Shown in pieces: positions 58,274-64,000 of a DNA stretch of 64,000 nucleotides. The stretch is from positions 62,001 to 126,000 of the forward strand of contig JAFUFU010000045.1 in NCBI GenBank assembly GCA_017469785.1. Direction: 5' to 3'. The notes under the pieces are model-generated. The model had not been told where the DNA came from. It was given only the letters and a program-made list of their open reading frames with translations, and did not search any database. A program made the position numbers and the translations under genes. Positions within the stretch are counted from its first letter, which is position 1. Each line of letters begins with the position of its first letter. This DNA comes from Treponema sp. (GTDB lineage: Bacteria; Spirochaetota; Spirochaetia; Treponematales; Treponemataceae).

Positions 58274-60451
58274 CTACAAGTGGAGCACGCGTTCCTTGAT
58301 TTCCTGAGTGCGTCCCTGGTTCCAGTATTGCGTACCGATATAACCGCATGTTCTGCGAGCGACATTCATGGTTGCCTGATCTTTATTACCACAGTTCGGG
58401 CATTGCCAGACAAGCTTGTTGTCACTGTCGGTGACAATCTGGATTTCGCCGGTGTAGCCGCATTTCTGGCAGCAGTCAGATTTTGTATTCAGCTCTGCGT
58501 ACATGATGTTATCATAAATGTGCTTTAAGAGGGTCATGACGGCAGGAATATTGCTTTCCATGTTTGGAACTTCTACATAGCTGACCGCGCCACCTGGAGA
58601 AAGCTCCTGGAACTGGCTCTCGAATGTAAGCTTTGTGAAAGCATCGACAGGCTCCGTTACGTGAACATGATAGCTGTTCGTGATGTAGTTCTTGTCGGTA
58701 ACACCCGGAATCTCTCCGAATCGCTTTTTGAGGCACTTTGCGAACTTGTATGTGGTTGATTCAAGTGGAGTTCCGTAAAGCGAGAATGCGATGTTTGAAG
58801 CGGCTTTCCATTCTGCGCATTTTGCGTTGAGGTGCTTCATGATTTCGATAGCGAACGGCGTTGCGCTTGGGTCAGTGTGAGGCTTTCCTGTCATGTAGCG
58901 CACGCACTCGCACAAGCCTGCGTAGCCCAGAGAAATCGTCGAGTAACCGCCAAAGAGCAGTTTGTCGATTGTCTCTCCCTTTTCAAGACGGGCAAGTGCT
59001 CCGTGCTGCCAAAGAATCGGAGCAACATCGCTTGGAGTGCCCAAAAGACGCTCGTGACGTCGCATAAGAGCCTTGTGACAAAGCTCAAGACGCTGATCGA
59101 AAATTTCCCAGAAGACCTTGTAGTCGCCGCCTGAAGAGCAAGCCACATCGACCAAGTTGATTGTGACGACGCCCTGATTGAATCGGCCGTAATATTTCGG
59201 TTTTCCGTTTTTGTCGAGGTAAGTGGTGAGGAATGAGCGGCAGCCCATGCATGGGTAGCAGTTTCCGTTTCCTTTTTCATCGACTTTGAGCTCCAGCATT
59301 TTCTTTTCGGAAATGTAGTCCGGAACCAAGCGACGGGCAGTACATTTTGCGGCAAGCTCTGTGAGCGAATAATATTTTGAGCCCGGCTCGATGTTGTCTG
59401 GTTCGAGGACGTAGATGAGTTTCGGGAATGCCGGCGTAACCCAGAATCCTTTTTCGTTTTTGACACCTTGATAACGCTGTTTGAGCATTTCTTCGATAAT
59501 CATGGCCAAATCAGCTTTTTCTTGCTCGTTTTTGGCTTCGTTGAGATACATGAAGACCGTAATAAACGGAGACTGGCCGTTTGTGGTCATAAGAGTGACG
59601 ACCTGATACTGAATAGTCTGAACGCCACGCTTGATTTCGTCTTTGAGGCGCATCTCGACGATTTTGTTGAACTGGTCATCGGTGAATTTCACGCCAGTCT
59701 GCTCTTCGATTTTTTCGGTTTCGCGCATGATTTTGCGTCGGCTGACTTCCACGAAGGGAGCGAGATGGGTGAGTGAAATTGACTGACCGCCGTACTGGCT
59801 TGAAGCTACCTGAGCGATAATCTGTGTGGCGATATTACATGCCGTAGAGAATGAATGTGGCGTGTCGATTTTGGTTCCTGAGATGACGGTGCCGTTCTGA
59901 AGCATGTCCTCAAGGTTTACCAAATCGCAGTTGTGCATGTGCTGGGCGAAGTAGTCGGCATCGTGAAAGTGGATGATACCTTCTTCATGAGCCTTTACGA
60001 TATCTTCATCAAGAAGGAATCTCTTGGTGATGTCCTTTGAGACCTCGCCTGCCATGTAATCGCGCTGAACAGACACTACTGTTGAGTTTTTGTTGGAATT
60101 CTCCTGCTTGACTTCTTCGTTGTTGCACTCAAGAAGCGAGAGAATCTGTGAGTCTGTTGAATTGGCACGACGCATGAGCTGATGCTGATAACGGTATGTA
60201 ATGTATTTTTTTGCGATGTCAAATGCGCTGGCTTTCATGATGGCCTTTTCGACCAAATCCTGAATAGCCTCGACATTCATCTCGTGATTTTCTGCGGCAC
60301 ACTGTTTTTCGATTGATTCTGCGATGCTCGTGATTGTCGCAGAACTCATCTGCTCCGACGGTGGAACCTCGTTGTTCGCTTTTGAAATCGCCGTAATGAT
60401 TTTCTTGATGTCAAATACGACTTCTTCACCGTTGCGTTTGATAATTTTCAT
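58274..60451 (-). CDS. nrdD: Anaerobic ribonucleoside-triphosphate reductase
   Basis: 725 residues. N-terminal ATP-cone (KRNGEEVVFDIKKIITAISK, start fixed by GGAGGGG before the ATG at 60451). The catalytic barrel follows. The C-terminal zinc site has CQKCGYTGEI...CPNCG, and the glycyl-radical loop is RRTCGYIG, where the Gly carries the radical. It makes deoxyribonucleotides without oxygen and is inactivated by air, so the organism lives anaerobically. Confidence 0.97.
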   Translation of the reverse strand: MKIIKRNGEEVVFDIKKIITAISKANNEVPPSEQMSSATITSIAESIEKQCAAENHEMNVEAIQDLVEKAIMKASAFDIAKKYITYRYQHQLMRRANSTDSQILSLLECNNEEVKQENSNKNSTVVSVQRDYMAGEVSKDITKRFLLDEDIVKAHEEGIIHFHDADYFAQHMHNCDLVNLEDMLQNGTVISGTKIDTPHSFSTACNIATQIIAQVASSQYGGQSISLTHLAPFVEVSRRKIMRETEKIEEQTGVKFTDDQFNKIVEMRLKDEIKRGVQTIQYQVVTLMTTNGQSPFITVFMYLNEAKNEQEKADLAMIIEEMLKQRYQGVKNEKGFWVTPAFPKLIYVLEPDNIEPGSKYYSLTELAAKCTARRLVPDYISEKKMLELKVDEKGNGNCYPCMGCRSFLTTYLDKNGKPKYYGRFNQGVVTINLVDVACSSGGDYKVFWEIFDQRLELCHKALMRRHERLLGTPSDVAPILWQHGALARLEKGETIDKLLFGGYSTISLGYAGLCECVRYMTGKPHTDPSATPFAIEIMKHLNAKCAEWKAASNIAFSLYGTPLESTTYKFAKCLKKRFGEIPGVTDKNYITNSYHVHVTEPVDAFTKLTFESQFQELSPGGAVSYVEVPNMESNIPAVMTLLKHIYDNIMYAELNTKSDCCQKCGYTGEIQIVTDSDNKLVWQCPNCGNKDQATMNVARRTCGYIGTQYWNQGRTQEIKERVLHL

Positions 60452-60732
60452 GCCGTTTCCCCTCCAGACTTTACATGATATTTTAATTAAAAAAGGCTTG
60501 ACAAAAATTAAATTTCGTGTAGTGTCTGTCATTCTTATTATCGACAGAAAACACACTACCTATAGCGTTTTTTAATAACTTTCAGAATGATAGATTTTCA
60601 TTCATTTTATGTCAATGTATTTTTGAAAGAAAGTTTGTAAAATCAGAATCATACAAAAAAACGGCAACAAAATCTTTCTAAAAAGATACAGAATCAAAAT
60701 AGAAAAGTATAGACTGATATCAGGAGCTAGAA

Positions 60733-61575
60733 ATGGATATTCGTTATTCAACAGGAAAAGAGCCGTTCAAAAGAATGACTACGGATGAAGTTCGCGATGA
60801 ATTTCTTATCAAAAACATTTTCATTAAAAATGATGTTACAGCTGTTTACAGCCACATCGACCGAATCGTCACATTGGGCGCAATGCCGACAGACGAGACA
60901 ATCCGCCTTGACAAAAACATCGATGCAATGAAAGATTTCGGCGTTGACTTTTTCTTGCAGAGACGAGAGCTTGGCATGATTAACATCGGCGGCGACGGAG
61001 TAGTCGTTGCAGACGGCAAAACTTACGAAATCAAGCACTACGATGCACTTTACCTGGGAGCAGGCACAAAAGAAGTCACGCTTGCTTCAAAAGACGCGAA
61101 AAATCCGGCCAAATTCTACATGAACTCAACTCCGGCTCACTGCACTTACCCAAGCCGCATCATCACTTACGAGCAGGCAAACCATATTCACATGGGAAGC
61201 GCCGCAGAATCTAACGACCGCACAATCAACCAGTACATTCACCCGTCCGTTTTGGATACCTGTCAGCTTTCGATGGGCATGACTCACTTGGAGACAGGCT
61301 CTGTCTGGAACACAATGCCGGCTCACACTCACGAGCGACGCATGGAAGTCTACTTCTACTTTGACTTCCCGGAAGATCAGGTTGTCTTCCACATCATGGG
61401 CGAGCCTCAGGAAACCCGCCACATCGTAATGCACAACAACGAGGCCGTAATCAACCCGAGCTGGTCAATCCACTCAGGCTGTGGCACAAGCAACTACACC
61501 TTCATCTGGAGCATGGGCGGCGAAAACCGCACCTACACCGACCAAGACTGGATACGCACACCGGATTTACGATAG
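60733..61575 (+). CDS. kduI: 5-keto-4-deoxyuronate isomerase
   Basis: 280 residues, the usual length. The fold is cupin-like, with metal ligands in TPAHCTYPSR and the PAHTHERRMEVYFYFDFP motif (His, His, Glu), then VHSGCGTSNYTFIWSMGGEN-like end. KduI converts 5-keto-4-deoxyuronate, made from pectin- or glycosaminoglycan-lyase products, to 3-deoxy-D-glycero-2,5-hexodiulosonate. GGAGC precedes the ATG. The 3' end shows three stop-terminated copies of TPDLR, from repeat element E3. Confidence 0.95.
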   Translation: MDIRYSTGKEPFKRMTTDEVRDEFLIKNIFIKNDVTAVYSHIDRIVTLGAMPTDETIRLDKNIDAMKDFGVDFFLQRRELGMINIGGDGVVVADGKTYEIKHYDALYLGAGTKEVTLASKDAKNPAKFYMNSTPAHCTYPSRIITYEQANHIHMGSAAESNDRTINQYIHPSVLDTCQLSMGMTHLETGSVWNTMPAHTHERRMEVYFYFDFPEDQVVFHIMGEPQETRHIVMHNNEAVINPSWSIHSGCGTSNYTFIWSMGGENRTYTDQDWIRTPDLR

Positions 61576-61776
61576 TAAATACGGTGGCTTATAATAGTTT
61601 CCTTGCGTACGCGGCGGGCTTGCCCGACCGCATATGCACGCCAGATCTGCGTTAGGCAGTTATTTGCGAGCATGGAGCGAGCGAAAGGAAGAGAGAATTT
61701 TCTGCGAAAATTCTCGTACGAACTCAAAAATCCATGGAGGGATTTTTGAGTTCGAAGCACTCCTGATCTGCGATAG
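61556..61776 (+). repeat. E-family 3'-end element, copy E3, with three gene-end copies
   Basis: GCACACCGGATTTACGATAG (61556-61575, end of kduI), GCACGCCAGATCTGCGTTAG (61636-61655) and GCACTCCTGATCTGCGATAG (61757-61776) all encode TPDLR-stop. The first interval (60 bases) has a CGGGC/GCCCG hairpin. The second (101 bases) has GAGAATTTTC/GAAAATTCTC (61693-61715) and a 15-bp stem with hexaloop ATGGAG (61719-61754), the same order as in E1 and E2. Confidence 0.8.
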
Positions 61777-61817
61777 CTTGCTATAGTCACGATAGGATTT
61801 TTCCGATATTCTATATA

Positions 61818-61955
61818 AGCTGGTTTTTGATTGTGGGTCAGAAACCAGCTCTCTGGAGAGTCCTCACGATGGAGTGAGGCGCCGAAGGGTTAAGATTATT
61901 ACAATCGATATCTCAGGCACAAAGGACAGGGCGAAAAAGTTCTATTCCTACTCTT
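61818..61955 (+). ncRNA. Glycine riboswitch, single aptamer
   Basis: A 13-bp hairpin (AGCTGGTTTTTGA/TCAGAAACCAGCT, 61818-61850) leads into the aptamer core: CTCTGGAGAG, CCTCAC/GTGAGG stem, GCGCCGAAGG, TCTCAGGCACAAAGGACAGG. These blocks define the glycine class (gcvT motif). Only one full core is present; the leading hairpin may take the place of the second aptamer. The downstream gene is an alanine/glycine:Na+ symporter, which fits. Confidence 0.88.
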
Positions 61956-61958
61956 TAG

Positions 61959-62006
61959 AGAGTTTGCTTCATTCGATTATGAGAGGGGCAAGCTCTATTT
62001 TATTTT
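61959..62006 (+). terminator. Terminator of the glycine riboswitch expression platform
   Basis: AGAGTTTGCTT (61959-61969) pairs with GGGCAAGCTCT (61986-61996), 11 bp with three G-T pairs, followed by ATTTTATTTT. It lies between the aptamer and the ribosome-binding site AAGGAAG of the symporter gene. Confidence 0.75.
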
Positions 62007-62025
62007 AAAAAGGAAGCATTACAAA

Positions 62026-63447
62026 ATGTTTGACGAAATCCTTAACTCAATCGATGATGTTGTCTGGGGAATCCCGACCATCATTCTCATTCTTGCGACA
62101 GGCCTTGTTCTGACAGTTCGTTCCAAAGGTCTTCAGTTTACAAAACTCGGACGGGCTTTCCGCTCTATCTTCAAGGAAAACGAAGGTCACGGTGAGCTTT
62201 CAGGTTTTTCTGCCCTTTGTACGGCACTTTCTGCAACGATCGGAACTGGAAACATTGTCGGTGTCGCAACGGCTATCGCTGCCGGCGGTCCTGGCGCTCT
62301 CTTCTGGATGTGGATTGCGGCAATTTTGGGAACGGCGACAAAATTCGCTGAATGTATGCTTGCAATCAAATACCGTGAAGTGAAAGAAGACGGTCATGTC
62401 TTGGGCGGTCCTTTCTACACAATCGAAAAGGGCATGGGAAAAAGCTGGAAGTGGCTTGCGATTCTCTTTGCTGTTTTTGGCGTTCTTGCAGGTCTCTTGG
62501 GTATCGGTACAATGACCCAAATCAACGGAATCACATCTGCCGTCAACATGGCATTTGACCCGAAAAACGCAAACATCGCTTTCACAATCGGCGAAAACTC
62601 ATACACTTGGGCCACGGTTATCGGCGGCGCAGTTGTCACAATCTGTGCGGCTCTTGTAATCTTGGGCGGACTCAAACGAATTTCAAAAGTTGCAGAAAAA
62701 GTCGTTCCAGCAATGGCAATCATCTATGTATTCCTGGGACTTTCAGTAATTCTCATGAACGCGACAAAGGTTCCTGCCGCATTTGTCCTTATTTTCAAGT
62801 CAGCGTTCGGCTTCAAGGCTGTGGCTGGCGGAGCTATCGGCTGGACAATCAAACAGGTGACAGAATCAATGCAGAAAGGTATCGCACGAGGCATCTTCTC
62901 AAATGAGGCCGGCTTGGGTTCTGCTCCAATCGCTGCGGCTCCTGTTCAGACAAACGAGCCTGTTGAGCAGGGCTTGGTCAACATGACTGGAACAGTAATC
63001 GACACTCTTATCGTATGTACGATGACTGGCTTGGCAATCGTCATCGCTCTCTGTAATCCGGCTTTCAATGCAGCAGATTTGAAAGGAGTTCAGCTCACGG
63101 CCGCAGCCCTCTCATTCAATTTGGGCGGCGACGGCGTTTCAGTTCAATTCCTTCTCATGCTCTGTCTGGCCTTCTTCGCATTCACCACGATTCTGGGCTG
63201 GGACTACTACTCAGAAAAGTGCTTGGAATATCTCACCAATGGCCGCATGAAGCTGGTCTTCATCTACCGCTTGGTTTACATCGCCGCAATCGCAATCGGC
63301 CCCTACTTTACGGTCAACGCGGTCTTCACAATCGCCGACATCACAAATGGTCTCATGGCAATTCCTAACTGTGTTTCGCTGATTGTTTTGAGCGGTATTG
63401 TTGCTGAAGAAGTCAAAAAATACTTCGCGAAGTATCCGACTCTTTAA
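62026..63447 (+). CDS. Sodium:alanine/glycine symporter (AGCS family)
   Basis: 473 residues with about ten membrane helices and the family motifs GFSALCTALSATIGTGNIVGVATA (shown here to identify, near 61) and GIARGIFSNEAGLGSAPIAA near 285. It imports alanine or glycine with Na+. The glycine riboswitch and terminator in its leader mean that expression follows the glycine level. No CDS lies between the riboswitch and the ATG at 62026. Confidence 0.93.
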   Translation: MFDEILNSIDDVVWGIPTIILILATGLVLTVRSKGLQFTKLGRAFRSIFKENEGHGELSGFSALCTALSATIGTGNIVGVATAIAAGGPGALFWMWIAAILGTATKFAECMLAIKYREVKEDGHVLGGPFYTIEKGMGKSWKWLAILFAVFGVLAGLLGIGTMTQINGITSAVNMAFDPKNANIAFTIGENSYTWATVIGGAVVTICAALVILGGLKRISKVAEKVVPAMAIIYVFLGLSVILMNATKVPAAFVLIFKSAFGFKAVAGGAIGWTIKQVTESMQKGIARGIFSNEAGLGSAPIAAAPVQTNEPVEQGLVNMTGTVIDTLIVCTMTGLAIVIALCNPAFNAADLKGVQLTAAALSFNLGGDGVSVQFLLMLCLAFFAFTTILGWDYYSEKCLEYLTNGRMKLVFIYRLVYIAAIAIGPYFTVNAVFTIADITNGLMAIPNCVSLIVLSGIVAEEVKKYFAKYPTL

Positions 63448-64000
63448 TTAGTGCAGAATTTCCAGGCGTCGGCTAATTCTTTCGCGGCGGCATAGGGGCT
63501 TTCGGCTCCGGCTACTGCGGAAACTACAAAAAATCCGCCGACGCCACTTTCTTTAAGCGGGACGATGTCTTTTAACTTTATGCCCCCGCCTACTACCACT
63601 GGAATGGGGCTTTTCTTTCCAAGCTCGGCCAATTCCTCAAAAGTCTTTGTAATAACTTTTCCGTTTTCGTCCATGCCGCAATCGGGTTTTGTGGCCGTCT
63701 CATGGACAGGGCCTGCCCCAAAATAATCAATCTGGCTTACATCAGCGGACTGAACATAATCAATCAAATCTTTTGTGGGAGCAGAAAGACCAATAATCGA
63801 GTCTTTTCCCAAGAATTTCCGGCAAATTGAAACCGGAATGTCGCTCTGCCCCACATGGAGGCCGTCAACTTTGATTCCCATTTCACGGGCAGCAAGCACG
63901 ATGTCAAGGCGGTCGTCCACGAGAAGGGCAACTGAGTCAGATTTTCCAAGCCCGGCGATTGCTTTTGCAGATTCCCGCAAATCCTCAATCATCTCTTTTG
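63444..64000 (-). CDS. thiE: Thiamine-phosphate synthase, 5' end beyond the window
   Basis: 186 codons are visible and the frame is open to the window edge. Features of ThiE: LLVDDRLDIVLAAREMGIKV, DGLHVGQSD, GLSAPTKDLIDY, YFGAGPVHETATKPD and PVVVGGGIK (phosphate loop). The expected first 40-50 residues (LREK-type region) are missing only because the window ends. It condenses the pyrimidine diphosphate with the thiazole phosphate. It converges with the symporter gene, overlapping by four bases. Fusion to ThiD/ThiM upstream cannot be excluded. Confidence 0.85.
   Translation of the reverse strand, partial: KEMIEDLRESAKAIAGLGKSDSVALLVDDRLDIVLAAREMGIKVDGLHVGQSDIPVSICRKFLGKDSIIGLSAPTKDLIDYVQSADVSQIDYFGAGPVHETATKPDCGMDENGKVITKTFEELAELGKKSPIPVVVGGGIKLKDIVPLKESGVGGFFVVSAVAGAESPYAAAKELADAWKFCTN

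Noticed and set aside
61577..61635. A readthrough extension of KduI
   Set aside because: The first copy of TPDLR is followed by TAG in frame, and the following sequence has further stops; the protein already has its normal length.

Overview
The window looks like a chromosome segment of an anaerobic, probably gut- or rumen-associated spirochaete of the genus Treponema. This is inferred from gene content and not from a marker gene: oxygen-sensitive enzymes (NrdD/NrdG, an [FeFe]-hydrogenase-like sensor), a strong hexuronate/pectin-product theme (UxuA, UxuB, KduI, two TRAP transporters), treponemal-style lipoproteins and CNNM/TlyC-type proteins, and families of GC-rich intergenic palindromes that I recall from treponemes. 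Species cannot be named from the sequence alone.

Layout. 1-7100: tail of an iron/siderophore binding protein, NifU-like protein, GGDEF protein, rRNA-type methyltransferase with TetR, an omptin-like outer-membrane protease, a pseudouridine synthase and a carbohydrate-esterase-like protein. 7200-18040: ModF-like double ABC ATPase, chemotaxis receptor, small membrane protein, SlyX with a large unknown protein, DUF2804-like protein, beta-CASP nuclease and an alpha/beta hydrolase. 18012-28440: hexuronate island, with two complete TRAP transporters (dctP-dctQ-dctM), two FCD-type GntR regulators, uxuA and uxuB; a 12-bp motif recurs at both dctP promoters and, in near-complete form, upstream of the second dctQ. 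28443-35805: two CNNM/CorC proteins, a thioredoxin-fold lipoprotein, a Y-family DNA polymerase with its small partner, and a hydrogenase-like/MCP fusion sensor.

35806-43425 is a decayed, plastic zone: a purL remnant, a frameshifted PBECR4-like nuclease gene, a candidate structured RNA, abutting fragments of two unrelated genes (one a livF without Walker A), a two-component system whose kinase gene is put out of frame by a G9 tract, a broken mazF, and an intact ParE/RelE-type toxin-antitoxin pair. 43426-57513 is more conserved: PurL, a DUF1703-type AAA/nuclease, hisG-hisB split by a GxxExxY cassette, an Lrp regulator, an aminotransferase, a TPR protein, an acyltransferase and a ketopantoate-reductase-like enzyme. 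57600-64000: tRNA-Ala(CGC), nrdG-nrdD, kduI, a glycine riboswitch with terminator controlling a Na+:alanine/glycine symporter, and a truncated thiE.

The most unusual signal is a repeat family (called E here) at 9000-9142, 53606-53736 and 61556-61776. Each copy sits exactly at the 3' end of a gene, is flanked by a duplication of the gene's last codons including a stop, and carries an A/T-rich hairpin followed by a hairpin that presents (A/C)NGGA-like sequence in a hexaloop. The stems differ in sequence but keep pairing. These loops look like CsrA/RsmA binding sites, so the elements may be mobile 3'-UTR modules that bind CsrA. A second family (R, three copies, GGCGTT-type inverted ends) lies in the decayed zones. 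Several genes also show a -10 box ending exactly six bases before the ATG, which suggests leaderless transcripts.
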